Counted from the stretch's first letter, positions 7,993 through 16,557 are shown. The stretch: 64,000 nucleotides of DNA from JANSWP01 sp041941305 (GCA_041941305.1 JBGTQJ010000008.1:1-64000), one strand, 5' to 3'. Numbers and translations are program-made. The notes: generated by a model not told the origin, from the letters alone.

Positions 7993-9246
7993 CTACTTTT
8001 TGGGCGTTCCATTTTTGCCTCCTTGTTTATCATTCTTGCCGCCATTTCTATTTCGGTTTTGATTTCGACTTTGATTTTTGTTTCCTCCCTTCCCTTGATG
8101 GCGATTTTTATTTCGATTTCTGTTTCGATTCCTTCTGCGTTTTTTCTTCTCTTCTGGCGGCAATTCAATAACACTGTTTACCGCTTCAAAATCAATTTCT
8201 GGCTCATCTGCCGAATCTAATAAACTTTGCAAATCCACCAAGTCAGTAGGAAATTCATCGTTGTCGTTCATCTCCTTTATTTCATGAACCCGCTCCAAAT
8301 CCAAAGGATAGTGTTTGCCTCTAAATCCTTCTTTCTCATAAGCATAGTACATGATGCCTTTGAAAATATCGGTTTTCACAAGTACCGCCACTCCTGCTTC
8401 AGTTTTGAGCTTATCAGCATTTTCCGGAAACTGTTCCAAAGCCTCCATATAAGTATCCAGCTCATAATTCAGGCAACATTTCAAACGGCCACATTGTCCA
8501 GACAACTTGGCTTGGTTAATGGCGAGATTTTGATAACGAGCTGCCGCCGTAGAAACAGATTTGAAATCTGTCAACCAGGTAGAACAGCACAATTCTCTAC
8601 CACAGGAGCCCAAACCTCCAATTCGCGCAGATTCCTGACGGGCACCGATTTGTCTCATTTCAATTTTTACACGAAACTCTTTGGCAAAATGCCGAATCAA
8701 CTCGCGAAAATCTACGCGCCCATCTGCGGTATAATAAAAAGTCGCTTTTCTTCGATCTCCCTGAAACTCTACATCGCCAATTTTCATTTCCAAATCCAGT
8801 GTCCGAGCAATTGCCCGTGCACGAATCATGGTTGGGTATTCAAGTCCTCTGGCTTCGTCCAGTTTCTCTAAATCCCGCTGATTGGCCCGGCGCAAGACTT
8901 TATGAAGCAAGTCTTCTTCATTAAGTCTTCTTTTCTTTAATTGCAAGCGCACCAATTCTCCTGAAAGAGAAATACGTCCGACATCATACCCGGCAGCACT
9001 TTCTACAACCACCATATCTCCCGTTGCCGTTCGACTGGTCATTTCATTCAAATAATAGCCTTTTCGAGAACCATTTTTAAATGTCACCTCTACCACATGG
9101 AATTCCTCTACATCGCTGATATCCATTGTGGAGAGCCAGTCATAAGTATTTAATCGATTACAGCCTCCTGTGCTGCAATTGCCATTATTTCTGCACCCTA
9201 CTGGAGTGCCATCTTTTGATTTAACAGAACATCCTGCACATCCCAT
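7993..9246 (-). CDS. ricT: PSP1/RicT (YaaT)-like protein with Arg/Asn-rich tail
   Basis: A 417-residue member of the PSP1 family. In Bacillus subtilis RicT (YaaT) belongs to the RicAFT complex that affects RNase Y-dependent RNA maturation and binds Fe-S clusters. The family core spans about residues 45-300. It contains the conserved cysteine motifs CGRELCC (C215, C220, C221) and CGRLKCC (C252, C257, C258). An additional Cys-rich N-terminus (C3, C6, C18, C24, C29) is typical of the Bacteroidota version. The last 50 residues are low-complexity, dominated by R, N, K and G, and probably bind RNA. The holB gene lies directly upstream with 31 bases between them, the same neighbourhood as in Firmicutes, which supports the assignment. 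Confidence 0.9.
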   Translation of the reverse strand: MGCAGCSVKSKDGTPVGCRNNGNCSTGGCNRLNTYDWLSTMDISDVEEFHVVEVTFKNGSRKGYYLNEMTSRTATGDMVVVESAAGYDVGRISLSGELVRLQLKKRRLNEEDLLHKVLRRANQRDLEKLDEARGLEYPTMIRARAIARTLDLEMKIGDVEFQGDRRKATFYYTADGRVDFRELIRHFAKEFRVKIEMRQIGARQESARIGGLGSCGRELCCSTWLTDFKSVSTAAARYQNLAINQAKLSGQCGRLKCCLNYELDTYMEALEQFPENADKLKTEAGVAVLVKTDIFKGIMYYAYEKEGFRGKHYPLDLERVHEIKEMNDNDEFPTDLVDLQSLLDSADEPEIDFEAVNSVIELPPEEKKKRRRNRNRNRNKNRHQGKGGNKNQSRNQNRNRNGGKNDKQGGKNGTPKK

Positions 9247-9277
9247 CGTCTTCTATTTATTTTTGTGAACCCACCCA

Positions 9278-10432
9278 TCAGACAGTCAGACTTCTTTCGG
9301 CGAAGCGGTCTGATTGATGAACTCTTACTTTCTTCTTCAAAATATGATTTAACTCAATGCTCGTATCCAAAAAAAGTACTTTTGGATTGGCATTGCGCTC
9401 TATATAATACGAACAGTCCGAAAATAGTTGAACTATTTTTTCAATTTGTTCAAATTCAATAACCTTCGTTAATTTTTTTGCCGTTTCAAGTTCTTTGTTT
9501 TGCAATCGCACTTGTCCTCTCCCCGCCATCTTCATCCTTGTGTATTCTCGCATAAAATGAAGGGCATAGCGCATAAATTGTTTTTGATTTTCTCTTCCCA
9601 GACCAGCAAATTGCTCAACCCACTTCATCATATCGACGCCATTTCCAATGTAAGATTTGCGCATCCAGTCCAGAAAAAGGTTTGCATGGTCATTTTCTTC
9701 TTGCTCCAGCATTTTCATCGCCTCATTCAAATCACCATCTACCAAATGTGCCACTGAATGTGCTTTCTCATCAGAAACATCTTTTTTTCGTTTCAAACCC
9801 TCTACCACTTCTTCATCTAATAACTGGTTGATTTTTACAATCTGGCAACGTGACAAAATCGTATTCAAAATCAAATCTACATTTTCAGCGACCAGGATAA
9901 AATTGGTGTTTTCCGGAGGCTCTTCGATTATCTTCAAAAGGCGATTCCCCTCTTTTCCTAAGAACTCGGGCAGCCAAATTATCATCACCTTATGATTGCT
10001 TTCAAAGGTTTTCAAACTCAGCTTGCGAATGATATTCAAACATTCCTCCTTATTGATATTCGCCTGTTTGTTCTCCGCTCCAATTTGCTGCATCCATTGA
10101 TTGATATCCATATAAGGATTCTCCTCCAAAGCTTTTCGCCATTCTTTCAAAAAATCATCACTTTTTACATTCGTACCTACAGTTGGAAAAGAAAAGTGAA
10201 CATCTGGATGAACCAATTTCCCTGCTTTGATGCAATGAGGACATTTGCCACAAACCGCACCATCTGCTTTACTTTCACAAAGCAAGTATTGTGCAAAAGC
10301 CAAAGCCAAGGCTAATTTCCCAGAGCCACAAGGACCTAAAAACAACAAGGCATGGGGAATACGGTTGGTATCCACCATTTTCCTTAAAGATTCTTTGACT
10401 GATGATTGTCCTATGACCTGATTGAAAAGCAA
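9278..10432 (-). CDS. holB: DNA polymerase III delta' subunit
   Basis: A clamp-loader ATPase-like subunit of 384 residues. It has the N-terminal FNQVIGQ motif, Walker A GPCGSGKL at residues 33-40, the zinc-binding cysteines C61, C64 and C67 (CGKCPHC), and the sensor region LLKIIEEPPENTNFIL. It loads the beta clamp onto primed DNA together with DnaX and delta. The only start that keeps the conserved N-terminus is the TTG at 10432; the possible upstream ATG at 10477 is closed by an in-frame stop inside the octad repeat. The repeat (10439-10519) abuts the start codon, leaving almost no room for a normal ribosome-binding site, so repeat expansion may have displaced the original initiation region. 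Confidence 0.93.
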   Translation of the reverse strand: MLFNQVIGQSSVKESLRKMVDTNRIPHALLFLGPCGSGKLALALAFAQYLLCESKADGAVCGKCPHCIKAGKLVHPDVHFSFPTVGTNVKSDDFLKEWRKALEENPYMDINQWMQQIGAENKQANINKEECLNIIRKLSLKTFESNHKVMIIWLPEFLGKEGNRLLKIIEEPPENTNFILVAENVDLILNTILSRCQIVKINQLLDEEVVEGLKRKKDVSDEKAHSVAHLVDGDLNEAMKMLEQEENDHANLFLDWMRKSYIGNGVDMMKWVEQFAGLGRENQKQFMRYALHFMREYTRMKMAGRGQVRLQNKELETAKKLTKVIEFEQIEKIVQLFSDCSYYIERNANPKVLFLDTSIELNHILKKKVRVHQSDRFAERSLTV

Positions 10433-10438
10433 TTCAGT

Positions 10439-10519
10439 TGTGTTTATGTGTTTATGTGTTTATGTGTTTATGTCCATGGGTACGACATGAACACTTGAAC
10501 ACAGGAACACTTGGACACA
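10439..10519. repeat. Octad-repeat hairpin between gpx and holB
   Basis: The left arm (10439-10474) is four tandem copies of an 8-mer (GTGTTTAT). The right arm (10484-10519) is the inverted, diverged counterpart (GAACACTT type), and most differences between arms are T/C changes that keep G-U pairing. It runs from five bases after the gpx stop to six bases before the holB start. A T-run follows on the plus strand. Confidence 0.8.
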
Positions 10520-10523
10520 TTTT

Positions 10524-11006
10524 TCAAGAACTGACCCAATCTAAAATAGATTCATCAATAGGAATTACTGAGGAAGGAAGGTTTTTTACGAGCTGCCCGT
10601 TTTCATTGAGTAGATATTTTTGGAAATTCCACTCTACCTTAGAATCCATTACCCCATTCAGCTTTTTTTGGGTAAGCCATCGGTAAACGGGATGTGTTTC
10701 AATGTCAATTTTAGAAGCGAGTGGGAAAGTAACCCCATAGTTTTTAGTACAAAATGCTTGAATCTCGCTATCACTGCCGGGTTCCTGTAAACCGAAATTA
10801 TTGGTGGGGAAACCGACGATGACTAATTTATTGTGAAACGACTCGTAAAGCTCTTGAAGCTGTTGATATTGTGGTGTGTATCCGCACGCTGACGCTACAT
10901 TCACCACCATCACTTTCTTACCTCTGAAATCTTCAAAATTTATTTCCGACCCTGCAATTCCTTCTACTTTAAATTGATGTATTGTATTCACACTTATGTT
11001 TTTCAA
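10524..11006 (-). CDS. Glutathione peroxidase family protein
   Basis: A thiol peroxidase of 160 residues. The peroxidatic cysteine is C41 in NVASACGYTPQY, the position of selenocysteine or cysteine in the family. The conserved FPTNNFGLQEPG segment supplies the glutamine, and WNFQKYL supplies the tryptophan/asparagine of the catalytic tetrad. It has no signal peptide and is presumably a cytoplasmic, thioredoxin-dependent peroxide scavenger like other bacterial Cys-GPx proteins. The start is a TTG at 11006; there is no in-frame ATG before the catalytic strand. It is followed on the same strand by holB, but the octad hairpin between them probably ends its transcript. Confidence 0.93.
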   Translation of the reverse strand: MKNISVNTIHQFKVEGIAGSEINFEDFRGKKVMVVNVASACGYTPQYQQLQELYESFHNKLVIVGFPTNNFGLQEPGSDSEIQAFCTKNYGVTFPLASKIDIETHPVYRWLTQKKLNGVMDSKVEWNFQKYLLNENGQLVKNLPSSVIPIDESILDWVSS

Positions 11007-11117
11007 TGGTTTTTCAAGGGTGGTAAAATTACGAATAGTTTGGAAAGTTTTAAATTTTCTTGGAAAGATGCTATTGAAGTTGTAAAAAGTTATCTTAAAG
11101 TAAATCTCACTATGGAT

Positions 11118-11236
11118 TTTTTAAGGTGATGCCTTGAGCGATTGGGTAGAGTGAAGGCAAAAGGTGTTGCCTTAAGAACTAAAGGCAACACCTTTTGCTC
11201 TTCACAAAGCACTGGCTCAAGGCATCACCTCAAAAA
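11118..11236. repeat. Nested palindrome upstream of the module A protease
   Basis: Within the 391-base gap 11007-11397, outer arms 11124-11139 and 11215-11230 (AGGTGATGCCTTGAGC type) enclose inner arms 11157-11173 and 11182-11198 (GCAAAAGGTGTTGCCTT type). Inner and outer arms share the AGGTGNTGCCTT core, and the segments between them also pair partly. Poly-T/poly-A flanks extend the stem. This could be a bidirectional terminator. The rest of the gap is AT-rich with no gene seen. Confidence 0.75.
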
Positions 11237-11397
11237 GTCAACACATGAATGACCGTCAAATAATTGCAGAAATCTTCAGTGTTAAAACATTACTTCAAAT
11301 ACTCAAACATCTATGATATTCAATCAATTATAGTTAATAACATATTGTGCGCTGAAAAAAAGGTTATTTTTACCTAAACTCACCGACAATCCTAGCC

Positions 11398-14300
11398 ATG
11401 AGAAACTACATCATTACCCTACTTTTTTTTTTCATATCCCTTTTTTCGTTTTCACAAAATCCGGATACCACCCTTGCCAGACAATACTTGGACAGTACTC
11501 GTTTTTTCTTAAAGTCATCTCAGCTTGAAATGGCTTACGATTTTGCAAAAAAAGCGGTAGACCTATATGAACAAATAATTGGCTCACAGGACACTTTGAC
11601 GGCAAATGCGAATTTTGAATTGGGAAATGTGATGCAACAAAAGAGGGAAAGAGATAAGGCTCTGGATTATCACCATAAAGCGCTGAATACTCGATTGGCA
11701 ATATTAGGATCTGAACATTCGGATGTAGCTCAATCTTATTTTTCACTTGGAAGGATCTACAACTCAAAGGGGGATTATGCTGAAGCTTTGAGGCACCACC
11801 AAAAAGCGCTTGATCTCAGAATTCAAATTTTCGGTAATGAAAATCTGGACGTGGCATTATCTCTTTATTATATCGGATGGGTCTATATCTCCACCGGGGA
11901 ATACGACCTTGCCATGGAAACTTTCGAAAACCTAATTGACATCCGAATTAATATATTGGGTCCTGACAACCCCAAATTATCCAATCCATATAGCAGTATT
12001 GGCACTATATATCACAACAAAGGAGAATTTCGGAAAGCTCTGGAGTACTACCAAAAGGCATTGGACAATAAACTAAAACACTCAAAAAAGGAAAATGCAG
12101 GAGTGGCATGGTTGTACAATTACATCGGTCAAATTTATCACAATCAAAGTGATTTCCGTAAAGCATTAGAATACCTTCAAAAAGCAATGGAAATACAACG
12201 CAAAAATTCAGGGACTGAAAATCAAATTTTTTCCCGTTCCTGCTTTGTGTTGGGGATGGTTTATCATGACTTGGGGGAGTATGATAAAGCCATAGAATTT
12301 TATCAAAAATCCCTGGCAATAGATATAAAACTTAAACAACCGAATTTGGGAGGTTTGTACAGCAATATGGGAAATACTTATGCCAAGAAAAACGATCTTA
12401 AAAAGGCTTTAGAGTATCAGCAAAAAGCTTTAGAAAACTGGATTAATGTATTGGGAGCAACTCATCAATATTTGGGTTATCCCTACAATAATATTGCAAC
12501 CATTCATCAAAGACAGGGAGCGTATGACAAAGCATTGGAAAATTACCAAAAATCTTTAGCCATCTGGGAAAATGCCTTGGGCAAAAGCCATCATAGACTA
12601 ACCATTTCTTACAACAATCTCGGAGAATTTTACCTTGAAACCAATGATTGGGACAAAGCATTGGAAAACTTTAATAAAGCCTTGGATATCAGGCTCCAGT
12701 CTCAAAATGAAAACCATCCCCATTTAGCAATTATTTATGATAACATAGGCAGGACACATGCCAAAATCAAAGATTACGATACGGCGATAACATTCTATAA
12801 AAAAGGCTTGAAGGTCCGACAAAACATTTTTGAAAATAGCCACCCTGATGTGGCACAATCCTATCATGTCATTGGGAAAGAATATTTCAACAAAAGAGAT
12901 TATCACACTGCTATTGAAAATTTTGAGCTCGCTTTCAATAGTCTCGAACTCATGAAGCAGGATTATACATCAGAGTCTTCAGAGCAATTTCAGTTATCCC
13001 AAAGATTTTCCCTTTTTGAAGATGCCATCCAATCTACCTGGGAAGCTAATTTGAATTCACCAAATGATTTCGATTTGAGACAAGCCTTTTCATATGCAGA
13101 AAAAAGTAAAAACAATTTACTGAACGAAGCTTTTCAAAAATCTGAAGCTGAATTCTTTGCAGGGATACCGGATAGTTTGTTGGAAAAAGAACACAATCTG
13201 AGCATAGATCTCGCCTTTTACGATAAAAAACGCTTTAACGAATTGGAGAAAGGAGATTCAAAAAATGATAGCCTTGTCAATGAATACAATTCCAAAAAGT
13301 TTGATCTGAAACAACAATACGACTTCCTTGTAGAAAATTTTGAGGAAAATTATCCTGAATATTTCAAATTGAAATATGGCAACGATTATACTTCTGTCGA
13401 ACGGGTTCGAAAAGAGACTTTAAAACCAGATCAGGCATTATTAGAGTATTTTGTAGGAGATAGCAACATTTTCGTATTTCTCCTAAAAGTAGATGATTAC
13501 CAAGTTTATCGACTCAAAAAAGATTTTCCCCTTCAGACCTGGGTTGAAGAAATGAGAAAAGGCATATATCAGTACCACATAGCTGGTTTGAATGACGAAT
13601 TTGCCTATCTCGCCTATTGCGATACCTTCGCAGTAGCTGCCAATCAATTGTATAATAAATTGGTTACCCCTTTTCAAAAAGAACTTCCTCAAAAACTAAT
13701 CATCGTTCCGGACGGCGCATTGAATTACATCCCTTTTGAAATATTGTTGATGGAGTTGCCTGAAGAACCACACCAGTTCAAAAACCACCCTTACTTTTTG
13801 AGAGAACATCAGATTAGTTATGCATATTCTGCTACTTTCCTGGAAGAAGTATCGCGTAAAAAAAGCAAAGCTTCAAAGAGATTTTTGGCCTTTGCTCCCA
13901 CTTTTGAACACAATCCTCAATTGATCGCAAGTCTGGAAACAATGCGAAATGAATTAGGAGCTTTGGAGTTTAGTGTCCCCGAAGTGGAGGCCATCCAATC
14001 ACTATTGGGCGGCGATGTTTTCTTAAATGAAGCCGCGACCGAAGACAACCTTGTCAAACTTGCTGAAGATTACAGGATCATACACCTCGCTACTCATGGC
14101 AAGGCAAATGATAAAATAGGCGACTATTCCTACCTCGCATTTACCGAAATCAAAGACTCCATAGAAAACGAATTATTATATGTCCGAGATCTCTATAACC
14201 TCAAACTCAATGCAGATTTGGTGGTCTTAAGTGCCTGTGAAACAGGATTGGGCGAATTGCAAAGAGGAGAAGGTGTTATCAGCTTAGCCCGTGGTTTCAC

Positions 14301-14622
14301 CTACGCAGGTGCTAAAAGTATTCTTACGACACTATGGAGTGTAAGTGATGAAAAAACCAAAGATTTAATGGTCGCATTTTATAAAAATCTAAAAGAGGGC
14401 ATGGCAAAAGATGAAGCGCTTCGAAAAGCCAAGCTCGATTATCTCGACAATCAATCACACCTCGGAGCACATCCATTCTTTTGGGCAGGGCTGATTCCGA
14501 TAGGCGATATGGAACCAATCCAATTGGGAATTTCAAATATGGGAATGGTAAAATATGGGTTTTTGAGTCTTGCTTTGGTTTTAATTATGTTTTGGTTTTA
14601 TAAAAAAAGACGCCTTCTTTAG
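11398..14622 (+). CDS. TPR-CHAT protease, membrane-anchored (module A)
   Basis: A 1074-residue protein with a signal peptide (hydrophobic to about residue 19, then SFSQ). About eleven kinesin-light-chain-type TPRs follow (roughly residues 30-520; repeated ALEYYQKAL patterns), then a helical linker, then a CHAT caspase-like protease domain (about 640-1045). The catalytic dyad is visible as H900 in HLATHGKAN and C947 in LSACETGLG, and the C-terminal HPFFWAGLIPIG motif is standard. A transmembrane helix (about 1049-1066) followed by KKRR anchors it with the protease outside. CHAT domains are C14-like cysteine proteases that cut protein partners when an attached sensor, here the TPRs, is engaged. 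It faces the anti-sigma/sigma operon across a nested palindrome; the paralogue at 37942 sits in the same setting. Confidence 0.93.
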   Translation: MRNYIITLLFFFISLFSFSQNPDTTLARQYLDSTRFFLKSSQLEMAYDFAKKAVDLYEQIIGSQDTLTANANFELGNVMQQKRERDKALDYHHKALNTRLAILGSEHSDVAQSYFSLGRIYNSKGDYAEALRHHQKALDLRIQIFGNENLDVALSLYYIGWVYISTGEYDLAMETFENLIDIRINILGPDNPKLSNPYSSIGTIYHNKGEFRKALEYYQKALDNKLKHSKKENAGVAWLYNYIGQIYHNQSDFRKALEYLQKAMEIQRKNSGTENQIFSRSCFVLGMVYHDLGEYDKAIEFYQKSLAIDIKLKQPNLGGLYSNMGNTYAKKNDLKKALEYQQKALENWINVLGATHQYLGYPYNNIATIHQRQGAYDKALENYQKSLAIWENALGKSHHRLTISYNNLGEFYLETNDWDKALENFNKALDIRLQSQNENHPHLAIIYDNIGRTHAKIKDYDTAITFYKKGLKVRQNIFENSHPDVAQSYHVIGKEYFNKRDYHTAIENFELAFNSLELMKQDYTSESSEQFQLSQRFSLFEDAIQSTWEANLNSPNDFDLRQAFSYAEKSKNNLLNEAFQKSEAEFFAGIPDSLLEKEHNLSIDLAFYDKKRFNELEKGDSKNDSLVNEYNSKKFDLKQQYDFLVENFEENYPEYFKLKYGNDYTSVERVRKETLKPDQALLEYFVGDSNIFVFLLKVDDYQVYRLKKDFPLQTWVEEMRKGIYQYHIAGLNDEFAYLAYCDTFAVAANQLYNKLVTPFQKELPQKLIIVPDGALNYIPFEILLMELPEEPHQFKNHPYFLREHQISYAYSATFLEEVSRKKSKASKRFLAFAPTFEHNPQLIASLETMRNELGALEFSVPEVEAIQSLLGGDVFLNEAATEDNLVKLAEDYRIIHLATHGKANDKIGDYSYLAFTEIKDSIENELLYVRDLYNLKLNADLVVLSACETGLGELQRGEGVISLARGFTYAGAKSILTTLWSVSDEKTKDLMVAFYKNLKEGMAKDEALRKAKLDYLDNQSHLGAHPFFWAGLIPIGDMEPIQLGISNMGMVKYGFLSLALVLIMFWFYKKRRLL

Positions 14623-14654
14623 CGTATGCCTGGATTTTGGGAGGTCAAATCCTG

Positions 14655-14765
14655 GGTTTGAGAAACTTGAGCCTGGAGGGCGTTTAGCTTAGTTTCTTAA
14701 ACCTTAGATATCAAGGTTTAAGAAACTCTGCCTATCGCCTTACCTCGCTAAAAGTTTCTCAAACC
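14655..14765. terminator. Nested palindrome between convergent genes (module A)
   Basis: Four copies of a GGTTTRAGAAACT unit alternate in orientation: outer arms 14655-14668 and 14752-14765, inner stem 14691-14705 with 14713-14727 (15 bp, perfect, loop 7). All are centred near 14709-14710. It lies between the convergent CHAT and anti-sigma genes and is well placed as a two-way terminator. Confidence 0.75.
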
Positions 14766-14775
14766 ATCTAGTTTA

Positions 14776-15597
14776 TCAAAACACCATTCTTCGCCATAAA
14801 CTATTTAGCTTGTCTTTCATTGCCTTTGCTTTGGAATAGAGGGAATGATTGGGGTTTTCAAGGATTGTATTCAGCTGTGATATTGCTTTGTTTTCATCTT
14901 CGTTTTGCAAATAAGCTAACACCAAAAGCCAATGCACATCTTCTACATATCGCTTATCTTCTGATTCCAATACTGTAGAAAAAGATGCTATCGCCTTATC
15001 TGATTGTCCTTTTTTCAAATAGAGGTTTCCAAGATGAAATTGTGCTTTTGTATAACTTGAAGAAGGTTCTACAGATTCTAATAATTCGACAGCATGAACG
15101 TAATTTTTTGCAGAATAGGCAGCCGCAACTTCCTTAAACAGTGCCTCTGCAGGATCATTTTCTATACCTTTCAAACTATAGGATGGAGAAGAAAGCAAGT
15201 GGTTCTTTGCTACAATCGAATTATTGGAATAAAACTCATTCGCATACCAGATAACGCTTACGGTGACTAGCACTAAAAGGGATGCAGCAATTGATGCCAA
15301 GCCAGTTTTAGAAAATAAAAACCGACGGCGAGCAGACATCCCGATGATGGTAGCAGTTTGTTTTGACGCTTCTGGTTCTTCTTCCTCCAGAAGAGAAATA
15401 GTCTCTCTAATTCGATTGCTTAACTTTTGATTCTCTAAAGACTTTGTGGCTTCAAAAACAGTTTTTTGAAAGGCGACTTCCGCTTTTAGTTCTGGATCGC
15501 TCGATAACTTTTGGGTGAAAGCATGTAAGGCTTCTGCCTTCAATTGATTATTGAGGAATTTTGCGATGGTGTTGGATATATTGTCGAAGCGCTTCAA
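14776..15597 (-). CDS. Membrane anti-sigma factor with periplasmic TPRs (module A)
   Basis: A 273-residue protein. Its N-terminal 65 residues carry the motif common to Bacteroidota anti-sigma proteins (IxxFLNNQLxxEALxxFxxxLSSDPELxxEV, residues 11-41). One transmembrane helix lies at about 98-118, and the outer part contains TPR-like helix pairs (about 150-265; AQFHLGNLYLKKGQSDKAIASF). The N-terminus should bind the sigma factor in the cytoplasm while the TPRs sense the periplasm. The start is a TTG that overlaps the sigma stop (TTGA, 15594-15597), so it is coupled to the sigma gene. The outer TPRs would be in the same compartment as the CHAT protease domain encoded next door. The role as inhibitor is inferred from motif and position. 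Confidence 0.82.
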   Translation of the reverse strand: MKRFDNISNTIAKFLNNQLKAEALHAFTQKLSSDPELKAEVAFQKTVFEATKSLENQKLSNRIRETISLLEEEEPEASKQTATIIGMSARRRFLFSKTGLASIAASLLVLVTVSVIWYANEFYSNNSIVAKNHLLSSPSYSLKGIENDPAEALFKEVAAAYSAKNYVHAVELLESVEPSSSYTKAQFHLGNLYLKKGQSDKAIASFSTVLESEDKRYVEDVHWLLVLAYLQNEDENKAISQLNTILENPNHSLYSKAKAMKDKLNSLWRRMVF

Positions 15598-16322
15598 TTT
15601 TTTTGCTTTTTTTGAGTGAACAAATTTCGTAGTTTTTTGAGGCTTCGATGATGCTGTTGTCTAACAGCTTCCGGGCTCATGTTGAAGTTTTCTGCTAAAG
15701 TTGCAAGTCCAATTCCCTGATGATAATGGGCGTTCAGAATTTGTTGCTGCAAAGGTGAAAGTTCGGAAATCAAAGTTTTCATTGCTTCCACCTGCTCAAT
15801 TTCCCCGGGAGCGATAACTTTTAAATTTTCTGACAGTTCTACTACTCTTGATTGTCGAAAAAGCAATTGTCTTTTCAATTCAACTTCTTCTTGGAGGACC
15901 GGATCCTTTGATAAATTTTCCTTGAACCGTTTAAGTCCTTCATCACTCATTTGATTCAAAAGATAAGCTACAATTTCATCCGTATGCTCATTTTTTTCTG
16001 GCTTTGTACTCCCTTTATATAAAGCCCTTATTTCCAGATTCAATAAATTCTTTGCAGTTTGGCTCAGGTAGCCTTTTATACTTTTATCGTTTCTTAATTC
16101 AAACCTATTCTGGCGAATAGAATTAAAAAAAGCAAGGATGGTATCTGTAAGAATATCAACAACTAAGTCCGACCTGGATTGCCCCACTTTTTGAGCCAAT
16201 ATTTTCTTGATATACCCTCCATATACTTTATATAGACAGCGGGTAGCCAAATTCTCTGCCGCTTCTTCTAATGACTTGATTAATTGAATAATATTCCTGT
16301 CTGAACAGTTTTCTGAAACCAT
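15594..16322 (-). CDS. ECF-type sigma factor with embedded anti-sigma-like motif (module A)
   Basis: A 242-residue sigma-70 family protein. Region 2 covers about residues 15-105, with FFNSIRQNRFE and KSIKGYLSQTAKNLLNLEIR as the part that contacts the -10 element. Region 4 covers about 180-235, ending in the helix-turn-helix GLATLAENFNMSPEAVRQQH. Unlike a normal ECF sigma of about 190 residues, it has an insert at about 110-170. Residues 117-147 align without gaps to residues 11-41 of the neighbouring anti-sigma, with 14 identities in 31, including the LSxDPxLxxEV core. It may therefore bind or mimic the anti-sigma. Sigma is the first gene of the two-gene operon; the divergent gene is the PKD protein. 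Confidence 0.85.
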   Translation of the reverse strand: MVSENCSDRNIIQLIKSLEEAAENLATRCLYKVYGGYIKKILAQKVGQSRSDLVVDILTDTILAFFNSIRQNRFELRNDKSIKGYLSQTAKNLLNLEIRALYKGSTKPEKNEHTDEIVAYLLNQMSDEGLKRFKENLSKDPVLQEEVELKRQLLFRQSRVVELSENLKVIAPGEIEQVEAMKTLISELSPLQQQILNAHYHQGIGLATLAENFNMSPEAVRQQHHRSLKKLRNLFTQKKQKN

Positions 16323-16356
16323 TAATCTTCTTAAGTATTGCGAAAAAAATGAAAAC

Positions 16357-16402
16357 GTGACATGTAGAGCAAATTTAATTTTTTTCTGTCACAACTTGTC
16401 AC
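16357..16402. promoter_or_regulatory. Possible operator: GTGACA/TGTCAC inverted repeat
   Basis: GTGACATGT (16357-16365) and ACTTGTCAC (16394-16402) are inverted copies matching at eight of nine bases, with a further TGTCAC at 16387-16392. They lie 35 bases upstream of the sigma gene, in the divergent region. A binding site is possible but unproven. Confidence 0.3.
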
Positions 16403-16533
16403 CTACAACAATTAGAAGGAGGAAATCAATTTTTTGAACAGCCTATGTGTCAATAATGGATGGAAGAGCAAGCCAAATTCAAGGAAATCGCATCCTCCAA
16501 CAATCAAATTACTTAAATACATAGCCTGTTCGC

Positions 16534-16557
16534 TAACCTGGCTGCTTCAGTAATGAC
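16534..16557 (+). promoter_or_regulatory. Candidate ECF promoter of PKD gene A
   Basis: TAACCTGGCTGCTT followed by TGAC lies 54 bases upstream of the PKD start. The same bipartite motif with identical spacing (AAC, 17 bases, GAC) lies 61 bases upstream of the paralogous PKD gene at 43432. An AAC core in the -35 element is typical of ECF promoters, so these may be targets of the module sigma factors. Confidence 0.45.

Noticed and set aside
8023..8871. Plus-strand open frames opposite ricT
   Set aside because: They mirror the Arg/Asn-rich codons of ricT in the other strand and have no independent support.
11398..14622. Type III-E Craspase locus because of TPR-CHAT plus sigma
   Set aside because: No gRAMP/Cas7-11, no Csx30-like or Csx31-like gene and no array; the protease also has a signal peptide, so it is not cytoplasmic. 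Only the logic is comparable.
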